This document shows, one piece after another, positions 1 through 6,692 of a stretch of DNA of 17,342 bases. Within the stretch, counting starts at the first letter, position 1. Every line of letters starts with the position of its first letter. The notes beneath the pieces were generated by a model. That model worked only from the letters and a program-made list of their open reading frames with translations, made no database searches and was not told the DNA's origin. A program made the translations under genes and the position numbers. This DNA comes from an uncultured Bacteroidales bacterium (lineage in GTDB: Bacteria; Bacteroidota; Bacteroidia; Bacteroidales; Bacteroidaceae): the NCBI GenBank assembly GCA_937898885.1, contig CALDKD010000076.1:1-17342 (forward strand). The letters run 5' to 3'.

Positions 1-103
1 TCAGTCACTATGCCCGCATAGCTCCTTCTTCGATAATCCTTTCTGACTGAAAAATCTTCCGGCTTTCTTACCAACTTGTTTTTTTACGCTTACTTATCAT
101 TTA

Positions 104-111
104 CAAAGTTA
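104..111 (-). promoter_or_regulatory. Possible -7 box for a leftward gene off the window
   Basis: Read on the minus strand this is TAACTTTG, a perfect match to the Bacteroidota -7 element TAnnTTTG. No TTG lies 19-22 bases upstream, so the -33 half is missing. If real, it would drive a leftward transcript whose gene mostly lies outside the window. Bases 1-103 contain no complete gene that I can support. Confidence 0.25.
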
Positions 112-128
112 ATGAATTTGAGTGTCAG

Positions 129-161
129 TTTGTGCTGGGAAAGAAAAAATAAATACTTTTG
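129..161 (+). promoter_or_regulatory. Bacteroidota-type promoter for the divIC-like gene
   Basis: TTTG at 129-132 is followed after 21 bases by TACTTTTG at 154-161, which fits the Bacteroidota -33/-7 pattern. The transcript should start around 165-168. The first ATG of the next gene would then be almost leaderless, while the second ATG (186) would have a leader of about 20 bases. Confidence 0.6.
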
Positions 162-170
162 TGATATAAA

Positions 171-488
171 ATGAATGATGCGGTTATGTCAGAGTTTATA
201 TCCAGAATATGGTCATTTGTCAGAAGGAACAAGTACACGGTTGCTATTGTGGCTTTCCTTGCCATTATCGTTGTTTTAGATGAGAACAGCCTGGTAAGGC
301 GTATTTCTCAGAAACGCCAGATAAAGGCTCTGGAGGAGGAGATAGACACGTATCGCCAACAGATAATTGAGGGACAGGCTCTTCTTGATAATCTGGAGAA
401 TGACAGTATGCTTCTGGAACGCATAGCCCGGGAAAGATATAATATGAGCCGTCCGGATGAGGATGTATTCCTGATGGAGAAAGAGTGA
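171..488 (+). CDS. FtsB/DivIC-family septum formation protein
   Basis: This small bitopic cell-division protein probably acts in the FtsQLB-like (DivIB-FtsL-DivIC) complex that links the Z-ring to septal peptidoglycan synthesis. What is visible: a short basic N-terminus, one membrane helix at about residues 22-36, then a coiled coil at about 43-82 rich in Glu, Gln and Leu. The Ile-Ala-Arg-Glu-Arg-Tyr segment near residues 85-90, just after the coiled coil, is typical of the family. At 105 residues it has normal length. The ATG at 171 gives the longest reading. The ATG at 186 is a serious alternative, because it fits both the promoter spacing and the usual family N-terminus (a short basic stretch before the helix). 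The stop is one base before the next gene, so the two are probably cotranscribed. The family call is firm; the choice between the ftsB and divIC names is not. Confidence 0.85.
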   Translation: MNDAVMSEFISRIWSFVRRNKYTVAIVAFLAIIVVLDENSLVRRISQKRQIKALEEEIDTYRQQIIEGQALLDNLENDSMLLERIARERYNMSRPDEDVFLMEKE

Positions 489-489
489 T

Positions 490-909
490 ATGAGAGATTT
501 TCGTGATTATGTGATGATGGCTGGCGGCATTGCCCTGATAGCAGGCGCGGTGTTGCGGATAACGGGAATAGCTGTTGCTCCATATCTCTATCTGGGCGGG
601 GCAATAATCTTTGGAATAGCTCAGATAATGGATAGATATGACGGCGACAGTCCTGTAATAAAGAGATTGCGCGCGCAACAGGTGCTGGGAGCCTTATTCC
701 TGCTGATATCCGGCTTTTTGATGTATGCTGAGAGATGGCGTCCGGACATCATTATGAATCATCAGTCCGGAGGTGCCATTCATTCCACTCTGGTTGCCCT
801 GACCGCTCCGAATAACTGGATACTGTTTATGTGTATCGCCGCTGTCTTTGAGCTCTATTCATCATTCCGTCTGGACAAAGAGCTGGAAAAAGAGAAAGAA
901 AGGTCCTGA
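490..909 (+). CDS. Small four-helix membrane protein, function unknown
   Basis: This 139-residue integral membrane protein has four hydrophobic helices at about residues 8-27, 30-47, 64-82 and 107-126. The ends and connecting loops are charged, including a polar stretch around 84-104 and a Lys/Glu-rich tail. It starts one base after the stop of the septum protein, so the two are almost certainly one transcript. I recognise no catalytic or binding motif. Pairing with a divisome component makes an envelope or division-linked role possible, but this rests on position only. Proteins of this shape next to divIC occur in Bacteroidales as conserved hypotheticals, as far as I recall. Confidence 0.75.
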   Translation: MRDFRDYVMMAGGIALIAGAVLRITGIAVAPYLYLGGAIIFGIAQIMDRYDGDSPVIKRLRAQQVLGALFLLISGFLMYAERWRPDIIMNHQSGGAIHSTLVALTAPNNWILFMCIAAVFELYSSFRLDKELEKEKERS

Positions 910-961
910 TTTCTCCTCTTTGGCGTCTTGCCATATTAAATAATGCAAAAATGACACATAG

Positions 962-984
962 TAATTTTGTATGTTGTATTTTTG
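962..984 (+). promoter_or_regulatory. Two candidate -7 boxes before the DUF4369 gene
   Basis: TAATTTTG (962-969) and TATTTTTG (977-984) both fit TAnnTTTG, 46-61 bases before the lipoprotein ATG. Neither has a TTG at the usual distance upstream, so strength and choice are uncertain. The 120-bp gap and these boxes suggest that the lipoprotein gene is transcribed separately from the pair before it. Confidence 0.35.
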
Positions 985-988
985 CTGC

Positions 989-1007
989 GCCTTTGAGTCT
1001 CAGAGGC
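989..1007 (+). promoter_or_regulatory. Dyad-symmetric element in the leader of the lipoprotein gene
   Basis: GCCTTTGA and TCAGAGGC flank a three-base centre GTC, giving an 8-bp inverted repeat with one G-T pair. It lies just downstream of the candidate -7 boxes and 22 bases before the ATG. It could be a regulator binding site or a leader hairpin. No run of T follows, so it is not an intrinsic terminator. Confidence 0.35.
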
Positions 1008-1029
1008 TGAATTACAGGATGTTTCATAT

Positions 1030-1704
1030 ATGACAAGATTTTTAGTCAATATAGTGGCGACTCTTCTCGCATTGCTTGCGATAGTTTCCTGCAAGCGTGG
1101 TTATTCAATTGACGGCAGCGTTGATTTATATGGATATGAAGGCGAGAACCTGTATCTTGTCACTCACGAGAATGGTGTGTTCTCGGTTGTCGATTCCTGT
1201 TGTGTGCGTCACGGCCATTTTAAAATGAGTGGCAAGGTTGACTCAACAGTCTTTGCCGTGCTTTGTCACGGATTCGAGCCTATTCTCCCTCTTTTCATAG
1301 AGAAAGGAAAAGTGACAGTCCACATAGCTCCATCTATTCTTGATGTCAAGGGAACAAGGCTGAACAATACTTTGTATGAGTTCCTGGATAAGAAGAATGA
1401 CATAGACAACCGTTATGAGGATTTGCTTCAGCGCTCGCAGTATCTTACAAACATAATGAATCCGTCAGTCTCATACGATGATTCACTTAAGGTTGTCGTG
1501 GATGAGGCAGAGGAGCATATATTCGGCTTCATGAGAAAGCATTACACCGATCCTCTGGGCGTTTGTGTCTTTATGATGATGTGTAATGGCTCCTCAACTG
1601 ATGCGCCAAGTCCGCTTATCAGACGCATTCTTGATGCCGCTCCTGAGAAATTTCTCAATAACAGGACAATACGGACCTATACCGCAAATGTAGGATATAG
1701 GTAA
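1030..1704 (+). CDS. DUF4369-type lipoprotein without a thioredoxin domain
   Basis: The 224-residue protein starts with a lipoprotein signal: a hydrophobic stretch at about residues 5-19, then Ile-Val-Ser-Cys with the lipidated Cys at 21. Lys-Arg follow the Cys, so the acidic surface-export signal of Bacteroidota is absent. Residues 25-110 have the beta-strand pattern and 'internal gain' phrasing of DUF4369 (Gly-Ser-Val-Asp then Gly-Glu-Asn-Leu-Tyr-Leu, Gly-Lys-Val-Asp). Residues 115-215 look helical, like the linker that precedes the thioredoxin domain in DUF4369-TlpA/AhpC proteins. Those proteins usually run to about 350 residues with a CxxC domain; here the frame stops at the end of the linker. 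The stop lies three bases from the end of the convergent acyltransferase gene. It may be a genuine stand-alone DUF4369 protein or a truncated thiol-disulfide protein. No partner gene suggests a specific role. Confidence 0.7.
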   Translation: MTRFLVNIVATLLALLAIVSCKRGYSIDGSVDLYGYEGENLYLVTHENGVFSVVDSCCVRHGHFKMSGKVDSTVFAVLCHGFEPILPLFIEKGKVTVHIAPSILDVKGTRLNNTLYEFLDKKNDIDNRYEDLLQRSQYLTNIMNPSVSYDDSLKVVVDEAEEHIFGFMRKHYTDPLGVCVFMMMCNGSSTDAPSPLIRRILDAAPEKFLNNRTIRTYTANVGYR

Positions 1705-1707
1705 TCC

Positions 1708-2460
1708 TTATTTCTTTAATGCAGACGCTATTACCGACGCGGCCTCATCAGAGAGGGCACGCATCCGCTCGTTTGCCTCTGGTGCGGTAAGCCCCTCAAT
1801 ACCGTCTGCCTTGATTGGCTTGTGTACTGTGAGACTCATAGGATGCCAGGATACAAGCTTGGAGTGGCGTGACATTACATCGAAGGCTCCGTTTATCGTG
1901 ATGGGGAGTAAGGGAATGCGCAACTCCTGGGCAAGCAGGAAGGCGCCCTTCTTGAAACGGCCAATCTGCCCGTTGGCAGTGCGTGTGCCTTCCGGGAAGA
2001 TAATCATAGACATACCTCTTCTCAAAGTCTTCTCAGTGGCGGCCATACTGTCTCTGCTGCTTGATTTTGAGGAGCGGTCTATATAGATGAAGCCGGCCTT
2101 CCTGCATGCGGCTCCTACAAGCGGTATGCTCTCCAACTCCTTTTTCATCATCCATTTGAATTTTACTCCAAGATATCCGTACAGCAGGAACACATCAAAA
2201 ATACTCTGATGATTTGATATTATGATATAAGGCTTTCCTTCCTCAATGTTCTCCATTCCTGATTTGCTTACCGGCAGGAGAAGCACAGTGCATATTATTC
2301 TGGACCATATCATTCCCGGATAGTATCCCCAGAAGTCCTGACTGCCAAGGACACTGCCTGTTATTGTAGTCAATGCCGTAAGGATTGTGGCGACAAGAAT
2401 GACAGGTAACGCCACACAAATCTCATAAACAATATATAAAGCCTTGCAAATGTATCTCAT
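1708..2460 (-). CDS. plsC: 1-acyl-sn-glycerol-3-phosphate acyltransferase (PlsC)
   Basis: The enzyme transfers an acyl group to the 2-position of lysophosphatidic acid to make phosphatidic acid at the inner membrane. The family motifs appear in order: Asn-His-Gln-Ser-Ile-Phe-Asp at 83-89 (the catalytic HX4D box), Gly-Phe-Ile-Tyr-Ile-Asp-Arg at 123-129, Phe-Pro-Glu-Gly-Thr-Arg at 155-160 (phosphate binding), and Leu-Pro-Ile-Thr-Ile-Asn-Gly at 185-191. Two hydrophobic segments near residues 13-35 and 52-66 would anchor it. At 250 residues it has normal length. Its ATG overlaps the stop of the dihydroorotase gene (ATGA), so the two are translationally coupled. It is the last gene of the leftward block. 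Paralogous PlsC-like acyltransferases acting on other lysolipids cannot be excluded. Confidence 0.93.
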   Translation of the reverse strand: MRYICKALYIVYEICVALPVILVATILTALTTITGSVLGSQDFWGYYPGMIWSRIICTVLLLPVSKSGMENIEEGKPYIIISNHQSIFDVFLLYGYLGVKFKWMMKKELESIPLVGAACRKAGFIYIDRSSKSSSRDSMAATEKTLRRGMSMIIFPEGTRTANGQIGRFKKGAFLLAQELRIPLLPITINGAFDVMSRHSKLVSWHPMSLTVHKPIKADGIEGLTAPEANERMRALSDEAASVIASALKK

Positions 2461-3794
2461 CTGTCAAAAAGTACTAGTTCTCCTTTCTCTTTATCGTTGA
2501 AAATGCCATCCCGATAGACATTGTTGCCGTTTACCCAGGTATGTGTCACCCTCCAATTGAAGGTGTGGCCGTTGAAAGGACTCCATCCGCATTTACCGGG
2601 AACACTGCTGTCCTGCACAGTGTAGCTATCCTTGCGGATAAGTGTAAGATCGGCCTTGTATCCTTCGCGTATGATGCCCCGGCGTCGTATGCCGAAAAGC
2701 AAGGCCGGATTCTGGCACATTGTCCGGACTATGTCGCAGATGCTTATGACTCCGCTGTCTGCAAGCTCCATCATAACAGGAAGCGAGTAGGGGAGAACAG
2801 GCATTCCCGATGCGGCGCTCTTGCACCCTCCTTGTTTCTCAGACAGCAGGTGTGGCGCGTGGTCTGTTCCTACAACATCAATCAAACCTGACTTGAGCGC
2901 ATCTCTGAGCGCATTCCTGTCATTTAAGCCTTTTACCGCAGGATTGCACTTGATTCTGGTGCCAAGTGTGGCGTAGTCCTGGTCTGTGAAGAAAATGTGA
3001 GCCGGACACACCTCGGCAGTAAGGCTTTTCTCACGTAGGTCACGCCGGTCCAGGAGTTCCAGCTCGCGGGCAGTGGTTATATGAAGCAGATGTAGATGTG
3101 CCCCAGCCTTGGCTGCGAGCTCAGCCGCGCGTGATGACGATGCATAGCAGGCCTCTTCGGAACGTATCAACGGATGATATTCAACCGGCGGCTCGCATCC
3201 GCAGCTGATGGTGTATCTCTCCATATTGCGGTTTATGATACTTGTCTCCTCGCAGTGTGCGGCCACCAGTACCGGTGATGCCTTGAATATATTGTAGATG
3301 TGGTCGCTGCCCTCAACGAGCATACCACCTGTGCTGGAACCCATAAACAGTTTCACACCGCAGGTGGAGGATGGGTCAATACGCTCAATCTGGCTCAGAT
3401 TGTCGTGGGTAGCTCCCAGATAGAAGGAGTAGTTTACAAGACAATTCTCTGCTGCGATGTCGCACTTGTCCCGCAAAGCCTGAAGAGTGGTGGTCTGCGG
3501 TATGCAGTTGGGCATATCAAAGATTGTGGTCACACCTCCTGCGGCTGCCGCACGGCCCTCGCTGGCGATGGTGGCCTTATGCGTGAGACCAGGCTCGCGG
3601 AAATGAACGTGATCATCAATAATGCCAGGCATCAATATGCAATCCGAAGCATCAATTATGCTGTCTGGCTGGAGCGATGGATGTGCGTCAGGAGCGATTA
3701 TCTCCACGATGGTATCGCCCGAGATTACAACGGAGCCGGAGCGTAACCTGTCCGCTCCGGCTATCGTTGCATTCTTTATGAGAGTAATGCTCAT
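2457..3794 (-). CDS. pyrC: Dihydroorotase
   Basis: The enzyme cyclises N-carbamoyl-aspartate to dihydroorotate, the third step of de novo pyrimidine synthesis, in the cytoplasm. Metal and catalytic residues of the amidohydrolase fold are all present: His62 and His64 in Asp-His-Val-His-Phe-Arg-Glu-Pro, Lys148 in Gly-Val-Lys-Leu-Phe-Met-Gly-Ser (position of the carbamylated or equivalent lysine), His180 in Ala-Ala-His-Cys-Glu-Glu, His238 in Leu-His-Ile-Thr, and Asp311 in Gly-Thr-Asp-His-Ala-Pro-His. The 445-residue length fits the longer dihydroorotase type (pyrC/pyrX family) usual in Bacteroidota. It starts 10 bases after the glycosyltransferase stop and overlaps plsC by four bases. The intact active site and Arg-Glu-Pro motif argue against allantoinase or a non-catalytic dihydroorotase-like protein. 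Confidence 0.93.
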   Translation of the reverse strand: MSITLIKNATIAGADRLRSGSVVISGDTIVEIIAPDAHPSLQPDSIIDASDCILMPGIIDDHVHFREPGLTHKATIASEGRAAAAGGVTTIFDMPNCIPQTTTLQALRDKCDIAAENCLVNYSFYLGATHDNLSQIERIDPSSTCGVKLFMGSSTGGMLVEGSDHIYNIFKASPVLVAAHCEETSIINRNMERYTISCGCEPPVEYHPLIRSEEACYASSSRAAELAAKAGAHLHLLHITTARELELLDRRDLREKSLTAEVCPAHIFFTDQDYATLGTRIKCNPAVKGLNDRNALRDALKSGLIDVVGTDHAPHLLSEKQGGCKSAASGMPVLPYSLPVMMELADSGVISICDIVRTMCQNPALLFGIRRRGIIREGYKADLTLIRKDSYTVQDSSVPGKCGWSPFNGHTFNWRVTHTWVNGNNVYRDGIFNDKEKGELVLFDR

Positions 3795-3804
3795 ATCTAT
3801 GCGG

Positions 3805-4542
3805 TTACTGGCCTTTCTGAGGGTATTTGCGGAACCAACTGGATATCTTCAGACGTATCACGCCGAAAAACGCCTCGCTGAATATTCCTCCGCTCATCTT
3901 TGATGTGCCCAGGACTCTGTTTACAAATATGACAGGAACCTCCTTTATCTTGAAGCCGCACTGGTATGCCGTGAACTTCATCTCTATCTGGAAGGCGTAA
4001 CCTTTGAAATGAATCTTGTCAAGCTCTATGGTCTCCAGGACCTGACGCTTGTAGCATTTGAATCCGGCCGTAGTGTCGTGAATTGGAAGTCCTGTTACAA
4101 TATGTACATATTTCGATGCGAAATAGGACATCAGTACGCGGCCCATAGGCCAGTTGACCACATTCACACCACTAACATAGCGGGAGCCGATGGCAACATC
4201 ATAGCCCTCATCCTGACAGGCGGAGAGCAGGCGTGGCAGATCTTTGGGATCGTGCGAGAAATCGGCATCCATCTCGAAGATGTAGTCGTACCCTTTCTCA
4301 ATGGACCACTTGAATCCTGTTATATAGGCTGTGCCAAGCCCCAGCTTGCCTGCGCGCTCAACTATGTGCAGCCTGCCTGTGAACTCGTTCTGCAGGTCCT
4401 TGACAATCTGGGCTGTTCCGTCAGGTGAGCCGTCGTCTATTACAAGAATGTGAAACCCCTGTGGGAATGCAAAAACCGCACGGATTATATTCTCGATATT
4501 CTCCTTCTCGTTGTAAGTTGGAATAATTACGACACTGCCCAT
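3805..4542 (-). CDS. DPM1-like GT2 glycosyltransferase (polyprenyl-phosphate mannosyltransferase type)
   Basis: This 245-residue family 2 glycosyltransferase resembles dolichol/polyprenol-phosphate mannose synthases, which move a sugar from a nucleotide donor to a polyprenyl phosphate on the inner face of the membrane. Visible features: an N-terminal beta strand ending Pro-Thr-Tyr-Asn-Glu-Lys-Glu-Asn, Asp-Asp-Gly-Ser-Pro-Asp-Gly-Thr at 36-43 (nucleotide binding), Asp-Ala-Asp-Phe-Ser-His at 92-97 (the metal-binding DxD-type motif), Gly-Ser-Arg-Tyr-Val, and the Asp-Thr-Thr-Ala-Gly-Phe-Lys segment typical of DPM1. There is no C-terminal membrane domain, as in compact DPM1 proteins. I start at the ATG at 4542, because an upstream TTG at 4569 lies inside the candidate -7 box. 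Dihydroorotase follows after 10 bases. The actual sugar is not shown by the sequence; mannose is the family default. Confidence 0.87.
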   Translation of the reverse strand: MGSVVIIPTYNEKENIENIIRAVFAFPQGFHILVIDDGSPDGTAQIVKDLQNEFTGRLHIVERAGKLGLGTAYITGFKWSIEKGYDYIFEMDADFSHDPKDLPRLLSACQDEGYDVAIGSRYVSGVNVVNWPMGRVLMSYFASKYVHIVTGLPIHDTTAGFKCYKRQVLETIELDKIHFKGYAFQIEMKFTAYQCGFKIKEVPVIFVNRVLGTSKMSGGIFSEAFFGVIRLKISSWFRKYPQKGQ

Positions 4543-4566
4543 CTTGAACTCTGATAAAATGATTGT

Positions 4567-4574
4567 CAAAGATA
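4567..4574 (-). promoter_or_regulatory. Candidate internal -7 box before the glycosyltransferase gene
   Basis: On the minus strand this reads TATCTTTG, a full TAnnTTTG match, within the 37-base gap between potD and the glycosyltransferase ATG. No -33 TTG is visible at the usual spacing. If active it would let the glycosyltransferase-pyrC-plsC part be transcribed independently of the pot genes. Confidence 0.35.
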
Positions 4575-4579
4575 GCGAA

Positions 4580-5884
4580 TTATCTTGATGAGCGATGTGA
4601 CTTGCTCTTCTTTTTACGGCTGGCTATCATTGCTGCAATCACGGCGATTACCACAACGCCTATGATGATCAGTGTGCCTATGTTCAGGCTGTCGCCTTTA
4701 ACTCTGGACCACATATCAACCATAGCCTCGGCACGGTCGCCACTGTCGTGCATAAGGGCACAACGCTCAATGGTCTTTGCGTCAGGATACTGGATGCTGT
4801 TCACGCATACGCTGTCCGCGTCCGGTCCGAAGAAATAACTCAGATCTATTGGAGGATAGCTGTCGTCAATCTTTGCCTCAAGAACCTCAGGTGCGCCAAT
4901 TACGCTCACATATCCTATGGCATCCATATTGCGGAGAGCATTCTCAGGCATACACATATAGTTGATGAAGTACGATGCTGCCTTTGGATTCTGCGCATAA
5001 ACAGGGATTACCCATCCGTCAAACCATACGTTGCTTCCCTCATTTGGAACACGGTAGTCAAGTGTGACCTCATCGCTGACCTCGTCGATGGCCCACATGG
5101 CATCGCCGCTCCAGGTTACGTTTATCCAGTCCTTGCCCTGCGACATACGCTCCTTGCCAAAGTCAACCTCCCAACCGGTGATGTTCTGCTTGGCTGCGGC
5201 CATTGTATCCTCAAAAATCTTGAGATACTTGTCCGAGAGGTCATTCATTACATTCTGACGTGTGGTCTTGCCGCTTCGAATCTCATCGTTACGGACATAC
5301 ATCATCATAGAGCCATAGACATCGCGGAAAGCGTCTTTCATAAGAACTCTTCCCTGGAATTTCGGATTCCAGACGGCTCCCCAGGTCGATGCCTCCTCTT
5401 CGGTGACGTATGCGGTATTATAGAGCAGTCCTGTGGTTCCCCACATATAACCTACAGCATACTCAGAGCCCTTGTGGCCGCCGGCCGAGAACTCATTGAC
5501 AAGATTCTTGAAGTAGGGCGATATGTTTACGGTATAGTCCGGAGTGTTTCCGAAATCGTGGCTGATGGGCTGCAGCAGGTTGTTGCGGAGCATTCTCTCT
5601 ATGATGTACTCCGACGGACAGACAACATCGTAATCCTCGTGTCCTTTCTCAATCTTTGTAAGCATGACCTCGTTGATATCGAAGAGCTGATATATAATCT
5701 CGATATCCTCGCCTGTCTGCTCCTTATACCATACCTTGAACTCATCAAGCAAATCCTCATCGATGTAGTCGGCCCAGTTGTATATCTTCAGGATATGACT
5801 ACGGTCATCATCCTTGGCCTGTGACGGTGTGGAGAAACCTGCCAGAAGTGTGGCAAAAAATAGAACACCAAGTAGCTTTTTCAT
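4580..5884 (-). CDS. potD: Spermidine/putrescine ABC transporter substrate-binding protein (PotD), C-terminally anchored
   Basis: This is the periplasmic polyamine receptor that delivers substrate to the PotBC permease. The ATG at 5884 begins a clear signal peptide (Met-Lys-Lys-Leu-Leu then a hydrophobic core, cleavage near Ser-Gln-Ala at 21-23). It also lies seven bases after the potC stop, whereas the longer TTG reading at 5929 would run back into potC. PotD-type landmarks: Tyr-Asn-Trp-Ala-Asp-Tyr near the mature N-terminus, Tyr-Asp-Val-Val-Cys-Pro-Ser-Glu-Tyr, Gly-Tyr-Met-Trp-Gly-Thr-Thr-Gly, Trp-Ser-Gly-Asp-Ala, and Trp-Phe-Asp-Gly-Trp-Val-Ile-Pro. At 434 residues it is about 85 longer than E. 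coli PotD. The extra length ends in a hydrophobic helix at about 403-422 and a Lys/Arg/Ser-rich tail. There is no lipobox Cys, so this helix probably tethers it to the inner membrane. Confidence 0.92.
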   Translation of the reverse strand: MKKLLGVLFFATLLAGFSTPSQAKDDDRSHILKIYNWADYIDEDLLDEFKVWYKEQTGEDIEIIYQLFDINEVMLTKIEKGHEDYDVVCPSEYIIERMLRNNLLQPISHDFGNTPDYTVNISPYFKNLVNEFSAGGHKGSEYAVGYMWGTTGLLYNTAYVTEEEASTWGAVWNPKFQGRVLMKDAFRDVYGSMMMYVRNDEIRSGKTTRQNVMNDLSDKYLKIFEDTMAAAKQNITGWEVDFGKERMSQGKDWINVTWSGDAMWAIDEVSDEVTLDYRVPNEGSNVWFDGWVIPVYAQNPKAASYFINYMCMPENALRNMDAIGYVSVIGAPEVLEAKIDDSYPPIDLSYFFGPDADSVCVNSIQYPDAKTIERCALMHDSGDRAEAMVDMWSRVKGDSLNIGTLIIIGVVVIAVIAAMIASRKKKSKSHRSSR

Positions 5885-5891
5885 TTTAGTC

Positions 5892-6692
5892 TCAGTTGTT
5901 TTTCTTTTCCATTCTTGAGGAACGGACATTGATTATTATAAGTAAAATTAACACAGTCAAGAAGATAATCGATACCAAAGCTCTGAGCTCAGGAGTCAGT
6001 CCTCCCTTGCGGGCATCGGCATAGATATATGTGGAGAGCGTCTCCAGGCCATTGCTTCCCTTGGTGAAAAGGGTTACTGCGAAATCGTCTATGGAAAGGG
6101 TGAATGCAAGAATAAATCCGCTTACCATTCCTGGCCTGAGCTCGGGTACCAGTACCTTGCGGAATGCCTGTGCGGGTGTGGCTCCCAGATCAAGGGCGGC
6201 CTCATAGATATTCGGATTCATCTGTCTGAGACGTGGCATCACGCTAAGCACAACGTATGGAGTACAGAATGTGATGTGTGCCAGAACCACAGTGACGTAG
6301 CCCCCTGATATGCCCAGGCTGACGAAAAGCAGGAACAGCGATATGCCGGTTATGATGTCCGGGTTTATCATTGGGATGTTGTTTACAAACTGTATTGCCC
6401 TGCGGCTCTTTCCGCGCATATTGTGAATACCTACCGCGGCAATCGTTCCGAGCAGTGTGGAGATGGCTGCGGCGATGAGCGCAATCACCAGTGTGTTGAT
6501 GATTGCGGAAGTGATGTTTGAGGCGTGCTGCGCCTCACCGCTGAACAGGGATTTGTATAAGTCCAGAGAGAATCCCTTCCACTGACCGATTGACTTTGAG
6601 TCTGTGAAAGAGAAGAAAATGATAATTGCTATCGGGGCGTACATCACGACCAGAAGCAGATACAGGTATGCCTTCGCGATGACTTTTCTCAT
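5892..6692 (-). CDS. potC: Spermidine/putrescine ABC transporter permease PotC
   Basis: This is the second membrane subunit of the polyamine importer. It has 266 residues with about six membrane helices. The ABC permease EAA loop that docks on the ATPase is at about residues 164-183 (Glu-Ala-Ala-Leu-Asp-Leu-Gly-Ala, then a Pro-Glu-Leu-Arg-Pro-Gly segment). The N-terminal helix with Tyr-Ala-Pro-Ile and the Ser-Phe-Thr-Asp-Ser segment are typical of PotC/PotI proteins. Its ATG overlaps the potB stop (ATGA), and potD starts seven bases downstream. The order potA-B-C-D matches the classic pot operon. Confidence 0.93.
   Translation of the reverse strand: MRKVIAKAYLYLLLVVMYAPIAIIIFFSFTDSKSIGQWKGFSLDLYKSLFSGEAQHASNITSAIINTLVIALIAAAISTLLGTIAAVGIHNMRGKSRRAIQFVNNIPMINPDIITGISLFLLFVSLGISGGYVTVVLAHITFCTPYVVLSVMPRLRQMNPNIYEAALDLGATPAQAFRKVLVPELRPGMVSGFILAFTLSIDDFAVTLFTKGSNGLETLSTYIYADARKGGLTPELRALVSIIFLTVLILLIIINVRSSRMEKKNN

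Noticed and set aside
1692..1708. Five-base stem AGGAT/ATCCT at the end of the DUF4369 gene followed by T-rich sequence
   Set aside because: The stem is short and AT-rich, the loop contains the stop codon region, and the T-run is interrupted. This is too weak to call a terminator.
4748..5824. Long open frame on the plus strand opposite potD (358 codons)
   Set aside because: It is fully antisense to a well-supported potD. Its translation shows no motif and has the Val/Leu/His-rich composition expected of a reverse-strand shadow. No promoter box precedes it.
5885..5929. Upstream start that would lengthen PotD by 15 residues
   Set aside because: It would overlap the end of potC and put a polar, basic stretch before a perfect signal peptide that starts at the ATG at 5884.
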